Part shown: positions 15,545 through 25,161 of the stretch, piece after piece
Layout of the letters: every line of letters starts with the position of its first letter
How positions within the stretch are numbered: the first letter of the stretch is position 1
Source of the DNA: Erysipelotrichaceae bacterium
GTDB lineage: Bacteria > Bacillota_I > Bacilli_A > Erysipelotrichales > Erysipelotrichaceae
NCBI GenBank assembly: GCA_017431825.1
Contig: JAFRKI010000009.1
Coordinates: 1-64,000, forward strand
DNA length: 64,000 nt
Reading direction: 5' to 3'
Notes under the pieces: generated by a model
What the model was told of the DNA's origin: nothing
Seen by the model: only the letters and a program-made list of their open reading frames with translations
Databases searched by the model: none
Translations under genes and position numbers: made by a program

Positions 15545-17366
15545 CCATATCTATTACTTTTCTGAACTGGGTCTCATAGAGCTGCTTGTAGATGCCGTTC
15601 TTGGCCAGCAGCTTTTCGTGTCCGCCCTGTTCGGCGATCTTGCCTCCGGATACGACCAGTATCTTGTCGGCCTGCAGGATGGTCGAAAGCCTGTGGGCGA
15701 TGACGATGGACGTTCTGTTTTGCATCATGACTTCCAGAGCCTGCTGGATGGAGTTCTCGGATATCGAATCGAGCGAAGAAGTCGCTTCATCGAGTATCAG
15801 GATCTTCGGATCCTTAAGGATGACTCTGGCAATGGAGAGACGCTGTTTCTCGCCTCCTGACAGCTTGAGACCTCTGTTTCCTACCTGGGTATTATAACCG
15901 TCAGGTTGGGAAATGATGAAGTCATGGATGTTGGCGATCTTACAGGCTTCCTCAAGTTCTTCCTGAGTGGCATCGGACTTGGCGAAGAGGAGGTTTTCTC
16001 TTACCGTACCGTTGAACATGTAGGCTTCCTGAGTGACTACGCCGATGCTGTCACGGAGATACTGCAGGTCGATGTCCTTTACGTTGATGCCGTTGATGGT
16101 GACCTCGCCGCTTATGACGTCGTAAAGTCTAGGCAGAAGATTGACGATCGTCGATTTGCCGGAGCCCGACGGTCCGACGATGGCGTACATCTTGCCGCTC
16201 GGTACCTTGAAGCTAAGATTCTTGATCAGCGGGATGCTCTTGTCATAATAGAATTCCACGTCCTTGTAGCGGATCTCCGTCTTGGTGAAATCAGGCTTGA
16301 GGGCGTTTTTCTTGGATTTGATCTTCGGCTTCTTATCGAGATATTCGAAGATACGGCTGAACAGGGCCAGCGATCTGGTGAAATCGACAGAGATGTTCAG
16401 CAGTGATTCGACCGGTCGGTAGAGCCTGTTGATCATGTTGACGGTAGCGGTAATGGTACCGACAGTCAGCGTGGTATCGTTCATCCTCATGATGAGATAG
16501 CCGCCGGCCAGATAGATCAGCAGAGGACCGATATTGGTAAAGATGCCCATGACGACTCGGAACCATTTGCCGGCCCGGGATTCCTTTATCGAATAACCGG
16601 TGACTTCCTTATTGAGTTCATCGAACTGTCTGTTCTTTTTTTCCTCTTCCGTAAAGAGCTTTATCAGCAGGGAACCGGAAACGGACAGTGCCTCATTGGT
16701 AAGATCGTTGAGTTCATCGTGCTTGGCCTGAGCTTCCGACAGCAGTTTCCATCTGGTCTTGCCGGCCGACTTGGTTGGAAGCACCAGCAGCGGTATGACC
16801 AGGATGCCGATGCAGGCCAGTTTCAGGTCGATGCTGACTAATGCCACGATGGTGGTTATTACGGTACAGATGTTGGATATGACGGAGGTCAGGGTCTGGG
16901 ATATCGCACTGGATACTCCGGAGATATCCGAATTCATCCTGGTGATGATATCGCCCTGTTTCTCACTGGTGAAGAAGGCATGTTCCATAGTCTGCAGGTG
17001 CTGGAACATCTCGTTCTTCATATCATAGACGATCTTCTGGGATACCCAGCCGTTGATGTAGCTTTCCAGTACGGAGATGACCTGCGATGCGGTCAGGGTG
17101 ATAAGGGCCAGCAGTACCAGCTTTATAAGCTTTGCGAAGTCCTGCCCGAGGATCGCTTCATCGATGATCTTACCGGTTATGATAGAAGGCAGCAGCCCCA
17201 GTACCGATGAGATGACGATAACGATCAGTACCAGCAGCAGGGCGAACCAGTAAGGCTTCAGATAGCTGAATATTCTTATTAACAGTTCTTTCGTGACCTT
17301 AGGCTTGTTCTGCTGTTCTTCTTCAGTCAGATAGCCTCTTGGTCCCATAGGTCCGGGCATAAGCAA
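15531..17366 (-). CDS. ABC exporter half-transporter (membrane and ATPase domains fused)
   Basis: A 611-residue protein with an exporter-type membrane domain (about residues 35-335, six predicted segments) followed by a nucleotide-binding domain. The latter has Walker A GPSGSGKSTIVNLLPR, the Q loop in VVTQEAYMF, the signature LSGGEKQRLSIARV, Walker B ILILDEATSSLD and the switch IVIAHRLS. Family members are MsbA/BmrA-like homo- or heterodimers that export lipids, drugs or peptides. No partner half-transporter is adjacent, so a homodimer is likely, and the substrate is unknown. A strong AGGAGG site lies 8 bases before the start. The TATAAT (minus strand, 17389-17384) lies back to back with the promoter of the nuclease gene. 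Confidence 0.92.
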   Translation of the reverse strand: MLMPGPMGPRGYLTEEEQQNKPKVTKELLIRIFSYLKPYWFALLLVLIVIVISSVLGLLPSIITGKIIDEAILGQDFAKLIKLVLLALITLTASQVISVLESYINGWVSQKIVYDMKNEMFQHLQTMEHAFFTSEKQGDIITRMNSDISGVSSAISQTLTSVISNICTVITTIVALVSIDLKLACIGILVIPLLVLPTKSAGKTRWKLLSEAQAKHDELNDLTNEALSVSGSLLIKLFTEEEKKNRQFDELNKEVTGYSIKESRAGKWFRVVMGIFTNIGPLLIYLAGGYLIMRMNDTTLTVGTITATVNMINRLYRPVESLLNISVDFTRSLALFSRIFEYLDKKPKIKSKKNALKPDFTKTEIRYKDVEFYYDKSIPLIKNLSFKVPSGKMYAIVGPSGSGKSTIVNLLPRLYDVISGEVTINGINVKDIDLQYLRDSIGVVTQEAYMFNGTVRENLLFAKSDATQEELEEACKIANIHDFIISQPDGYNTQVGNRGLKLSGGEKQRLSIARVILKDPKILILDEATSSLDSISENSIQQALEVMMQNRTSIVIAHRLSTILQADKILVVSGGKIAEQGGHEKLLAKNGIYKQLYETQFRKVIDMENEA

Positions 17367-17383
17367 TACCTCCTAATGGGATA

Positions 17384-17409
17384 ATTATACAACATGATAA
17401 AATAGAAAC
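17384..17409. promoter_or_regulatory. Divergent promoters: ABC exporter (-) and leaderless nuclease (+)
   Basis: On the minus strand TATAAT occupies 17389-17384. On the plus strand an extended -10 (TG at 17395-17396, TAAAAT at 17398-17403) is followed by six bases and the GTG start at 17410. The two -10 boxes are only eight bases apart in a 43-bp intergenic region, so the two promoters probably interfere with each other. Confidence 0.5.
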
Positions 17410-17889
17410 GTGAAAAGGATATACCAGCTTTTACTGATACTTGCATTGTGTCTTGGCGGAACCGTCTACCTGGTCTTAAGAGAAGCCAGGCAGGCCAACA
17501 GGGAAGTCAGGTTTTTATACTGCCTCGACGGCGACAGCTTCGCAGCCGAGCTTAACGGCGAAGAGATTGAGATAAGGATGCTGGCGATCGACTGTCCGGA
17601 GAAGGAAGATGCCTATGGCATCGAAGCCAGAGACTTTTCCAAGGCCCTGCTGGAGAAAGCGGAAGAGATAGAACTGGTCGAAGAGAACGGTGCCGGAAAG
17701 AAAGACAGATACGGACGTTATCTTTACTGGGTCTATGCGGACGGAGTGCTGGTGCAGGAAGAGCTGCTGGAAAACGGCCTGGCCAGGGTCGATTACATCT
17801 TTGACAGTTATAAGAACCTTGATGAACTCTATGCCAAAGAGAAGATCGCCAAAGACAATAAGATAGGAATCTGGTCAGCTGAAGAGTAG
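17410..17889 (+). CDS. Membrane-anchored or secreted thermonuclease-like protein (SNase family)
   Basis: A 159-residue protein beginning with GTG. Residues 4-23 are a hydrophobic signal or anchor ([20 protein letters not shown]) with no lipobox. The rest is a staphylococcal nuclease-like OB fold: [16 protein letters not shown], the catalytic-type [14 protein letters not shown] (Arg and Asp), [13 protein letters not shown] (second Arg) and GLARVDYIF. Such enzymes cut DNA and RNA outside the membrane using calcium. There is no Shine-Dalgarno sequence; an extended TGnTAAAAT box ends exactly six bases before GTG, predicting a leaderless mRNA. uvrB begins 10 bases after the stop and is probably co-transcribed. 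Confidence 0.85.
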   Translation: MKRIYQLLLILALCLGGTVYLVLREARQANREVRFLYCLDGDSFAAELNGEEIEIRMLAIDCPEKEDAYGIEARDFSKALLEKAEEIELVEENGAGKKDRYGRYLYWVYADGVLVQEELLENGLARVDYIFDSYKNLDELYAKEKIAKDNKIGIWSAEE

Positions 17890-17899
17890 AATAAAGGAA

Positions 17900-19873
17900 A
17901 TGGAAAACAGACGTTTTGAAATAGTTAGCGATTATAAACCGACCGGTGATCAGCCAAAGGCCATCGACGCTTTGGTGGAAGGACTGGAAAACGGCAAGCA
18001 TGAACAGGTCCTCTTAGGAGCCACCGGTACCGGTAAGACTTTTACTATTGCCAACGTCATTCAGAGAGTCCAGAAACCGACGCTGGTCTTTGCCCACAAC
18101 AAGACCCTTGCCGGTCAGCTTTATTCGGAGTTCAAGACGCTCTTCCCGAACAATGCCGTGGAATACTTCGTATCCAACTTTGATTACTATCAGCCTGAAG
18201 CCTACATGCCGAAGACCGATACCTATATCGAAAAGAATGCCGTGACCAACGATGAGATAGACATGTTGAGGATGTCGACATACAATTCCCTGCTGGAAAG
18301 AAGGGATGTCATAGTCGTCGCTTCCGTTGCCTGCATCTATGCCTCTTCCAATCCTAAGGATTACGGTGACATGTTTTTTACCTTGAGAGTAGGTGAACAC
18401 ATCGACCGTCAGGAACTGATAAAGAAACTGATACTCAGACAGTACCAGCGCAACGACATGGACAAGGTAAGAGGCAGTTTTTCCGTCAGGGGAGATGTCA
18501 TCGAACTGGTGCCCGGGCATAATGACAAGATAATCGTCCGTATCGAGATGTTCGATGATGAAGTCGAAAGGATCACGGAAGTCGATCCGATCACCAAGAA
18601 CATCATAAATGCCTACATGCTTTATGTCTTTCCGCCGGCTACCGGCTATGCCAGGGACATGAATGATATCCATATCGCCTGTGAAGGCATCGAAAAGGAA
18701 CTGGAAGAAAGGCTTCTGTTCTTCAAGGAAAACAACAAGCCTCTGGAATACGAACGTCTTGAGCAGCGCTGCCGCTATGACCTGGAAGCATTGAGAGAGA
18801 TCGGCATCTGTCCGGGCATCGAAAACTATGCCATGCATATCGATCACCGCAAACCGGGAGAAAGACCGTACAATCTCTTCGATTACTTCCCGGAGGATTT
18901 TCTTATCGTCGTAGACGAATCCCACGTGTCACTGCCGCAGATCAGAGGCATGTTCAACGGCGACCATGCCCGTAAGCAGACACTGGTCGATTACGGTTTC
19001 AGGCTGCCGAGCGCTCTGGACAACAGGCCTCTGAAGTTCGAAGAGTTCGAAGAGATAAATGCACCGCGTATCTATGTATCGGCGACTCCGGGCGATTATG
19101 AACTGGAAAAGGTCGCAAACAGACCTGTCGAACAGATCATCAGACCTACCGGTCTGCTTGATCCTTACGTTGAAGTAAGACCGACCATGGGTCAGATCGA
19201 TGACCTCCTGGAAGAGATAGGTAAACAGATCGAAAAGCACGAAAGAACGCTGATCACGACACTGACGGTACGGATGGCTGAAGATCTGAGCGAATTCCTG
19301 AAGAAACAGGACCTCAAGGTAGCCTATCTCCATCATGAAACGGGAACGCTCGAAAGAAGCGAGATCATCCATGATCTGCGTATCGGTACTTATGACGTGC
19401 TGGTCGGCATCAACCTCTTAAGGGAAGGACTGGACCTGCCGGAAGTAAGTCTCATTGCGATACTGGATGCGGATAAGGAAGGCTTCTTAAGAAGCGAAAA
19501 ATCGCTGATCCAGACCATCGGCCGTGCAGCCCGTAATGCCAACGGCAGAGTAATAATGTACGGCGATGTCATGACCGGTTCAATGCAAAGCGCTATCGAT
19601 GAAACCAATCGTAGAAGAAGGATACAGGAAGCCTACAATAAGGAACACGGCATCGTTCCTAAGACCATCATCAAGGACGTTGCGGAAGCCATCCACGGCA
19701 AGGAGACCAGAGAAGCTACTTCCAGATATCTTAAGAAGAAGAATCATACCAGCAAGGATAAGCAGCAGCTTATTGCGGCTCTGGAAAAGGAAATGAGGGA
19801 AGCGGCAAAGGTCCTCAATTTCGAAAGAGCAGCTGAACTTAGGGATATAATTATAGAGATAAAGGCGGAATAG
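17900..19873 (+). CDS. uvrB: Excinuclease ABC subunit B
   Basis: A 657-residue helicase-like DNA damage-verification subunit. It begins with [20 protein letters not shown]. Walker A is [16 protein letters not shown]. The beta-hairpin region YYQPEAYMP follows, then [15 protein letters not shown], and motif VI is [12 protein letters not shown]. The C-terminal UVR domain ([20 protein letters not shown]) contacts UvrC. Length matches the family (~660). The ribosome site is AAAGGAA. In many Firmicutes uvrA lies immediately downstream; here a YczE-like membrane protein gene follows instead, and uvrA is not in the window. It works with UvrA and UvrC in nucleotide excision repair. Confidence 0.98.
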   Translation: MENRRFEIVSDYKPTGDQPKAIDALVEGLENGKHEQVLLGATGTGKTFTIANVIQRVQKPTLVFAHNKTLAGQLYSEFKTLFPNNAVEYFVSNFDYYQPEAYMPKTDTYIEKNAVTNDEIDMLRMSTYNSLLERRDVIVVASVACIYASSNPKDYGDMFFTLRVGEHIDRQELIKKLILRQYQRNDMDKVRGSFSVRGDVIELVPGHNDKIIVRIEMFDDEVERITEVDPITKNIINAYMLYVFPPATGYARDMNDIHIACEGIEKELEERLLFFKENNKPLEYERLEQRCRYDLEALREIGICPGIENYAMHIDHRKPGERPYNLFDYFPEDFLIVVDESHVSLPQIRGMFNGDHARKQTLVDYGFRLPSALDNRPLKFEEFEEINAPRIYVSATPGDYELEKVANRPVEQIIRPTGLLDPYVEVRPTMGQIDDLLEEIGKQIEKHERTLITTLTVRMAEDLSEFLKKQDLKVAYLHHETGTLERSEIIHDLRIGTYDVLVGINLLREGLDLPEVSLIAILDADKEGFLRSEKSLIQTIGRAARNANGRVIMYGDVMTGSMQSAIDETNRRRRIQEAYNKEHGIVPKTIIKDVAEAIHGKETREATSRYLKKKNHTSKDKQQLIAALEKEMREAAKVLNFERAAELRDIIIEIKAE

Positions 19874-19875
19874 AT

Positions 19876-20487
19876 ATGGACAAGAAATTAGTTAAAAGCT
19901 TAGTACTGGTAGTTCTGGGAATAGTCGTCATGGGTACCGGCATCGGCATGGTATCCAAGATCGGAATCGGTGTCGATTCCTTTACGGCCGTTATAAACGG
20001 TATCAGTTTCCGGACGGGACTGACGCTGGGCACCATCACAGCACTGGCCAATGCGATACTGTGTGTCATCGGCTATATCCTGTGTAAAAAGAACGTGGGA
20101 TTGGCCACGATCCTGTTCATCTTCATTTCCAAGTGGCCGGTCGATTTCGGCTATACCCACATGATCGCCGGCGATAATCTGGTGGTAAAGATCATCCTCT
20201 TTGTGATATCGGTCTTTATCATCGCTTTGGGAGCAGCCATGTTCATAGTATCGGGCATGGGTGCCAATGCCTATGACGCGGTCACGCTGGGCATCTGTGA
20301 AAGGCTGAATCTGAAAGACAAGTTCGTCTATGTGAAGTATGCTATGGACGGATTCATGCTGATAGTGGCCTTCATCATCGGCGGACCGATAGGGCTGGGG
20401 ACTATCATCTCGCTGGCTCTCATCGGCATCTTCATGAAGTTCTGTCAGAAGCATCTGATCAGGATCTTCAGGCTCGAAGAACAGTAA
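19876..20487 (+). CDS. YczE/YyaS-like membrane protein
   Basis: A 203-residue integral membrane protein with about five hydrophobic segments. Family marks are MGTGIGMVSKIGIGVDSFTA near the start and MFIVSGMGANAYDAVTLGI in the middle; this internally repeated G-x-G-x-D motif is seen in the YczE/YitT group. The molecular function of the group is not settled. It begins two bases after the uvrB stop, so it belongs to the same transcript. It ends with a basic tail (KFCQKHLIRIFRLEEQ). I cannot infer a substrate or a link to DNA repair beyond co-transcription. Confidence 0.75.
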   Translation: MDKKLVKSLVLVVLGIVVMGTGIGMVSKIGIGVDSFTAVINGISFRTGLTLGTITALANAILCVIGYILCKKNVGLATILFIFISKWPVDFGYTHMIAGDNLVVKIILFVISVFIIALGAAMFIVSGMGANAYDAVTLGICERLNLKDKFVYVKYAMDGFMLIVAFIIGGPIGLGTIISLALIGIFMKFCQKHLIRIFRLEEQ

Positions 20488-20516
20488 ACAACGCATAAGA
20501 AACACGGAATCACGTG

Positions 20517-20531
20517 TGTTATAATTAGAAT
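20517..20531 (+). promoter_or_regulatory. Extended -10 of a predicted leaderless promoter (rapZ)
   Basis: TGTTATAAT (TG at 20517, TATAAT at 20520-20525) is followed by six bases and ATG at 20532, with no Shine-Dalgarno sequence. Confidence 0.6.
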
Positions 20532-21380
20532 ATGAAAAAACTAGTTATCATCAGCGGCGTATCCGGTGCCGGCAAGACCACGGCTTCCAATGTTCTGGAA
20601 GACAAGGGCTACCGCTGTATCGACCAGTATCCGCCTGAACTGCTGAAGGAACTCATCGAACTCATCGAACACGACGACAGTTTCAAGTATGAAAACGTCG
20701 CTTTGACCATCTCCTTAAGTGACCTGGAAAAGTACCAGTCACTTTTAAGCAATTCCGATTTAAAGCCTCTGCTGGTACTGATCGACGCCGACAAGGACAC
20801 GGTAATAAACAGATACAAGTTCACCAGACGTATCCATCCGCTGCTGGTAAACAATGTAGCCGATTCCTTATCGGAAGCTGTCGACATCGAAAAGAACATC
20901 CTCAATAAGTTCCGCAAAAGAGCCAAGGTCATCGATACGACCAATCTTTCTCTGAAACAGCACCGGGAAAAGCTCAATCTGGCGCTTGATGATACTGAAG
21001 ACTATCATCTGTCGCTGAGCTTCGTCTCCTTCGGTTTCAAGAACGGTCTGCCGAGCGATGCGGACAACATCTTTGACGTGCGTTTCCTGGACAATCCTTT
21101 CTATGTGAGCAGGCTCAGGAACAAGACCGGTAACGACAAGCCGGTCAGGGATTATGTGCTCAATTCCAGGAGGACCCAGAGCTATCTCAAGAATCTCATA
21201 TCATATATCGATTTCATGCTGAAGTCTTACGATAAGGAAGAGAAAAGGCATCTGACCATCTGTATCGGCTGTACCGGCGGTCAGCACCGTTCGGTAGTCA
21301 TCGCCAACTATCTGTATGATCACTATAAAGAAAAGTATTCTTATCCTTGTTATATAAATCATAGAGAGTTAGACAAATGA
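20532..21380 (+). CDS. rapZ: RapZ/YvcJ-family nucleotide-binding protein
   Basis: A 282-residue protein with the P-loop ISGVSGAGKTTASNVLED at its start and the family motif CIGCTGGQHRSVVIANYL near its end. Middle landmarks are DTTNLSLKQHR and SFVSFGFKNGLP. RapZ in enterobacteria directs RNase E cleavage of a small RNA; the Bacillus homologue YvcJ binds and hydrolyses nucleotides and affects competence. The exact role here is therefore open. It is the first gene of the conserved rapZ-yvcK-whiA cluster, overlapping yvcK by four bases. An extended TATAAT box ends six bases before ATG, so the operon is predicted to begin with a leaderless start. Confidence 0.95.
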   Translation: MKKLVIISGVSGAGKTTASNVLEDKGYRCIDQYPPELLKELIELIEHDDSFKYENVALTISLSDLEKYQSLLSNSDLKPLLVLIDADKDTVINRYKFTRRIHPLLVNNVADSLSEAVDIEKNILNKFRKRAKVIDTTNLSLKQHREKLNLALDDTEDYHLSLSFVSFGFKNGLPSDADNIFDVRFLDNPFYVSRLRNKTGNDKPVRDYVLNSRRTQSYLKNLISYIDFMLKSYDKEEKRHLTICIGCTGGQHRSVVIANYLYDHYKEKYSYPCYINHRELDK

Positions 21381-22315
21381 AAAATGTAGTTGTGATCGGC
21401 GGCGGACACGGCCAGTCCACCATCGTAAGAGGTGTCAAGAATATCAAAGACATCGATCTCAAGGCCATCGTGACCGTAGCTGATGACGGCGGTTCTACCG
21501 GCAGACTCAGAGAGCTTTACAATATCCCGGCTGTCGGCGATATCCGTAACGTTCTTTTAGCCATGTCCGATAATGAAGAGTTCTTTACCAAACTTCTGGA
21601 TTACCGTTTTGAAGGAGAAAACGACATCGACGTCGTCGGACACTCATTAGGCAATCTGATCATGGTAGCTCTGATGGGCATGAACGACGGCTCTCTGGTC
21701 GAAGCCATCAAGCAGGTCGGCAGACTTTTGAATGTTAAAGGTAAGGTCTTCCCGGCATCGCTGGAGATACTTACCTTATATGCCCGCAATATCGACGATA
21801 CGATAACCAGAGGTGAAGCCAACATCCCGAAGGCACAGAACCGCATCAGCGAAGTCTACTACGACCATGACGTTGAAGCCGACAGGGATGCGGTCGATGC
21901 GATAATGGCAGCAGATCTCGTCATCTACGGCATCGGTTCGCTTTACACTTCCATTGCCCCGATACCGATCATCAGAGAGATCGGTGAGGCCTTAAACAAT
22001 ACCAAAGCCAAGAGAGTCTATTTCGCCAACTGCATGACCCAGCAGGGCGAGACCTATAACTATGACCTGAAGGATCACATCGATGCCCTGAGGAAACACG
22101 GAGCCAAGGTGGATCTGGTGGTCAAGCATAACGACGTGATACCGCAGAGCATCCTTTACCGTTACTATGCCGAAGATGCCATCGAGGTAGTGAATAACGG
22201 CGGCATCGATATACCGGTACTGGAAAGGAACCTGCTCGATTTCTCCAATAACATGGTCCGTCATGATCCGGAAAAGATAAAGACCGTCGTTGAAGAGCTG
22301 CTGGAGGACTGCTGA
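21377..22315 (+). CDS. yvcK: YvcK/GlmR-family UDP-sugar-binding regulator
   Basis: A 312-residue protein of the CofD-like superfamily. Motifs are VVVIGGGHGQSTIVRGVK, VTVADDGGSTGRLR, IPAVGDIRNVL and YGIGSLYTSIAPI. In Bacillus and Mycobacterium, YvcK/GlmR controls carbon flow into peptidoglycan precursors and binds UDP-GlcNAc. The gene overlaps rapZ by four bases, and its TGA stop shares a base with the whiA ATG (TGATG), so the three are translationally coupled. The first glycine-rich loop has the HGQ form rather than the common TGLS form, a small departure. Confidence 0.95.
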   Translation: MKNVVVIGGGHGQSTIVRGVKNIKDIDLKAIVTVADDGGSTGRLRELYNIPAVGDIRNVLLAMSDNEEFFTKLLDYRFEGENDIDVVGHSLGNLIMVALMGMNDGSLVEAIKQVGRLLNVKGKVFPASLEILTLYARNIDDTITRGEANIPKAQNRISEVYYDHDVEADRDAVDAIMAADLVIYGIGSLYTSIAPIPIIREIGEALNNTKAKRVYFANCMTQQGETYNYDLKDHIDALRKHGAKVDLVVKHNDVIPQSILYRYYAEDAIEVVNNGGIDIPVLERNLLDFSNNMVRHDPEKIKTVVEELLEDC

Positions 22316-23247
22316 TGTCGTTCACCTCTTCGATAAAGAAAGAGATATCCCAGAAGGAACTGGAAGATTGTTGTAAAAGAGCACAGTTGAGTGCTCTTAT
22401 TCAATTGACCTCATCTCTGTCCTTAGGCAACCGCAGGATGCAGCTCATCGTCAGAAGCGAGAATCCGACGACAGCCAAGAGAGTCGTCTATCTCCTGAAA
22501 AAACTCTATAAAGCCGAAACGGAACTGACGGTCGTCAAAAAGACCAATCTCAGAAAAAACAACGTCTATACCGTGACGGTCAAGGAAGACGCCAGGATCA
22601 TCCTTACGGATCTGGGCTTATACAGCGAATCAAGAGGCCTGCTTTCCCATCCGACCTATTCGATCGTATTGAAGAACTGCTGTGCCAAAAGCTATCTGGC
22701 CGGCTGTTTTCTGGCCTACGGTTCCTGCAACTCACCAAACAATAAGAACTATCATCTGGAAATATCACTGAACGATCTGGATTATGCCAACTTCATCGTC
22801 AAGCTGATATCCCGTTTCAATATCCAGGCCAAGATATCGAAAAGACGCAGCAAGTACCTCGTCTATATCAAGAAAGCCGACAATATCTCCGACTTCTTAA
22901 GGATAGTGGAAGCCAGTGAAGCCTTATATGATTTTGAAGATACCAGGATAAGCAGAGACCTGAAGCATTCCATCATCAGGATCGACAACTGTGAGATAGC
23001 CAATGAAATGAAGTCCCTAAAGGCAGCCGAGGAACAGGTAGCCTACATGAGCAGGATAAAGGAATCCGGCAGGTATGCCGATCTTGAAGAAAAACTCAGG
23101 AATGTCATCGACTTAAGGCTCAAGTATCAGGATTATTCTCTCAACGAACTCTGTCAGGCTTATGACAAGAAGTACGGAGAATCATTGTCCAAGTCGGGTC
23201 TCAAGCACCGTCTCAACAAGATAGAAAACATAGCCAGAAGCTTATAA
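22315..23247 (+). CDS. whiA: WhiA-family DNA-binding protein
   Basis: A 310-residue protein. The N-terminal part (1-85, MSFTSSIKKEISQKELEDCC) and the LAGLIDADG-like core (CCAKSYLAGCFLAYGSCNSP) match WhiA, followed by a C-terminal helix-turn-helix ending SLNELCQAYDKKYGESLSKS. In streptomycetes WhiA controls sporulation genes; in Bacillus it affects cell division and chromosome segregation. It is the last gene of the conserved trio and overlaps yvcK by one base. The LAGLIDADG motif lacks catalytic acidic residues, as in the family, so no nuclease activity is expected. A short-chain dehydrogenase follows after nine bases. Confidence 0.95.
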   Translation: MSFTSSIKKEISQKELEDCCKRAQLSALIQLTSSLSLGNRRMQLIVRSENPTTAKRVVYLLKKLYKAETELTVVKKTNLRKNNVYTVTVKEDARIILTDLGLYSESRGLLSHPTYSIVLKNCCAKSYLAGCFLAYGSCNSPNNKNYHLEISLNDLDYANFIVKLISRFNIQAKISKRRSKYLVYIKKADNISDFLRIVEASEALYDFEDTRISRDLKHSIIRIDNCEIANEMKSLKAAEEQVAYMSRIKESGRYADLEEKLRNVIDLRLKYQDYSLNELCQAYDKKYGESLSKSGLKHRLNKIENIARSL

Positions 23248-23256
23248 GGAGGACTT

Positions 23257-24039
23257 ATGAACTACATACTGATAACCGGTGCCGGTTCAGGTCTGGGCAG
23301 GGAATTTGCGAAGAGCTTTGCGGAAAGAGGCTTCAACCTGCTGCTGGTATCACGCAATACCGGAAAACTGGAAGAAGTAAAATCCGAGATCCTTAAGGAA
23401 AAACAGGTCAATATCATCTGTCTTGGCGTGGATCTGTCGAAGGAAGACGGATCTCAGGAAATATATGATTACTGCAAGAAGAACAGTCTTAACGTCATCG
23501 TCCTGGTAAACAATGCCGGCTACGGTGATTACGGAGAATTCGCGGAAGGCGATATCGCTACGTATAAGAACATGCTGGACCTCAATGACAAGGCTCTGAT
23601 GACACTGACCTATCTCTTTCTTCAGGACATGAAGAAAGACAGGTTCGGTCACATCATTAATGTCGCTTCCATTGCGGGCTTCATGCCGGGACCTTACATG
23701 GCTGTCTACTACGCCTCCAAGGCCTTCGTGCTCAGTTTCTCATTGGCCATAAAGGAAGAACTGAAACCTTATTCGATAAAAGTCACGACTCTTTGTCCGG
23801 GACCGGTCAGGACTTCCTTCTGGGAGAGAGCCGGTGTAAAGATGAGCGGTTTCAAGGATTCCTGGCTTGCCAGAGACGCAAAGAACGTTGCGAGGACGCT
23901 GATGAAAGCCTTTGACTCCGGCAAAGGACTGGTGATCGACGGCTTCATCAACAAGGCTGCCGTATTCGGCGCCAATATGCTGGGCAAAGAAAGACTGGCA
24001 GAAACGGTCGGCAAGGCTCAGAAGAAACTGCTTAATTAA
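23257..24039 (+). CDS. Short-chain dehydrogenase/reductase
   Basis: A 260-residue classical SDR oxidoreductase. The NAD(P)-binding TGxxxGxG motif is ITGAGSGLGREFA. NNAGYG supports the central sheet, the catalytic Ser lies in INVASIAGFMPG, and the YxxxK pair is in VYYASKAF. Arg in LVSRNTGKLEE at the end of strand two suggests NADPH preference. The overall sequence resembles the DltE/YqjQ-like group. The substrate is unknown. A strong AGGAGG site sits six bases from the ATG, nine bases after whiA, so it may be the fourth gene of that operon, although no functional link is evident. Confidence 0.88.
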   Translation: MNYILITGAGSGLGREFAKSFAERGFNLLLVSRNTGKLEEVKSEILKEKQVNIICLGVDLSKEDGSQEIYDYCKKNSLNVIVLVNNAGYGDYGEFAEGDIATYKNMLDLNDKALMTLTYLFLQDMKKDRFGHIINVASIAGFMPGPYMAVYYASKAFVLSFSLAIKEELKPYSIKVTTLCPGPVRTSFWERAGVKMSGFKDSWLARDAKNVARTLMKAFDSGKGLVIDGFINKAAVFGANMLGKERLAETVGKAQKKLLN

Positions 24040-24043
24040 CCGC

Positions 24044-24049
24044 TATAAT
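24044..24049 (+). promoter_or_regulatory. -10 box of the CUT1-type ABC operon
   Basis: TATAAT 23 bases before the ATG at 24073; an AAAAGGGG ribosome site lies between. Confidence 0.45.
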
Positions 24050-24072
24050 AAAAATGAAAAGGGGACATTAAT

Positions 24073-25161
24073 ATGAAAGTTGTATTTGATCATCTGACGA
24101 AGATCTTCCCGAACAGGACCAAAGGCAAGGAAGATGTCATTGCCGTAAATGACTTCTGTTTTGAGATACCTGACGGCAAGCTTATCGGTCTTTTGGGACC
24201 TTCGGGCTGCGGCAAATCCACCGCCCTGAATCTGATCTGCGGTCTTGAAGAAGCGACCAGAGGAAAGATCTATTTCGGTGATGAGGACGTTACGAATCTG
24301 CCTCCGGAAAACAGAGGCGTCGGCATGGTCTTTCAGAACTATGCCCTGTATCCGCACCTCACCGTCAAACAGAATATCATGTTCCCGCTGGAGAACCTCA
24401 AGGGCGAAGAGAAGATGAGCAGGGAAGCTATGGAAGCCAAGGCCCTGGAAGCAGCTAAGCTGGTCCAGATCGAAGACTACATGGAACGTAAGCCTTCACA
24501 GCTTTCCGGCGGCCAGCAGCAGCGTGTGGCCATCGCCAGAGCTCTCGTCAAGATACCGAAAGTACTGCTGCTGGATGAACCTCTTTCCAACCTGGATGCC
24601 AGACTGCGTCTGCAGACCCGAGAGGAAATAAGAAGGATACAGAAAGAGACGAAGATCACGACAGTCTTCGTTACCCATGACCAGGAAGAGGCCATGTCCA
24701 TCTCGGATATCATCGTTCTGATGAAGCTGGGCGTCGTTCAGCAGATCGGCAAGCCGCAGGAAGTCTATGACGATCCGATCAATCTTTTCGTAGCCAAGTT
24801 CCTGGGCACGCCGGCTATCAACGTTTTTAACGGCCGGATAGAAAAGCATAAGGTCTATATCGGTGCTGACTGCATCGGTGACAGCAAGCTCAGCGATCGT
24901 GAAGTCTATATCGGCATCAGGCCGGAAGGCATGGTCGTAGACAAAAAGGGCGTGCTGACCTGTAAGTTCGACAGAAGAGAAGTAATGGGCAGAGACCATT
25001 CCGTCGTCTGCCATAATAAGGAATGCATCTCCGATATCGACATCAGAGCCATTATTCCTTCCGATACCGAAGTCGATGCCAATGCCAAAACGATCACCTT
25101 CTCCCTGAAACCGATGAAGGTCTACCTTTTCGATAAGGAAAGTGAAGAAAGGCTAAGATGA
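24073..25161 (+). CDS. ABC importer ATPase, CUT1 type (MsmK/UgpC-like)
   Basis: A 362-residue ATPase. Walker A is [14 protein letters not shown], the Q loop QNYALYPHLTV, the signature [15 protein letters not shown], Walker [13 protein letters not shown] and the switch [13 protein letters not shown]-terminal TOBE/regulatory part (about 245-362, VYIGIRPEGMVV) marks the MalK/UgpC/MsmK group that energises carbohydrate uptake. It leads an operon with two permeases and a binding protein, with 4-bp stop-start overlaps (ATGA). A dedicated ATPase placed first is less usual in Firmicutes, where one MsmK often serves several importers from elsewhere. Substrate candidates are oligosaccharides, polyols or glycerol-3-phosphate; sequence alone does not decide. 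Confidence 0.92.
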   Translation: MKVVFDHLTKIFPNRTKGKEDVIAVNDFCFEIPDGKLIGLLGPSGCGKSTALNLICGLEEATRGKIYFGDEDVTNLPPENRGVGMVFQNYALYPHLTVKQNIMFPLENLKGEEKMSREAMEAKALEAAKLVQIEDYMERKPSQLSGGQQQRVAIARALVKIPKVLLLDEPLSNLDARLRLQTREEIRRIQKETKITTVFVTHDQEEAMSISDIIVLMKLGVVQQIGKPQEVYDDPINLFVAKFLGTPAINVFNGRIEKHKVYIGADCIGDSKLSDREVYIGIRPEGMVVDKKGVLTCKFDRREVMGRDHSVVCHNKECISDIDIRAIIPSDTEVDANAKTITFSLKPMKVYLFDKESEERLR

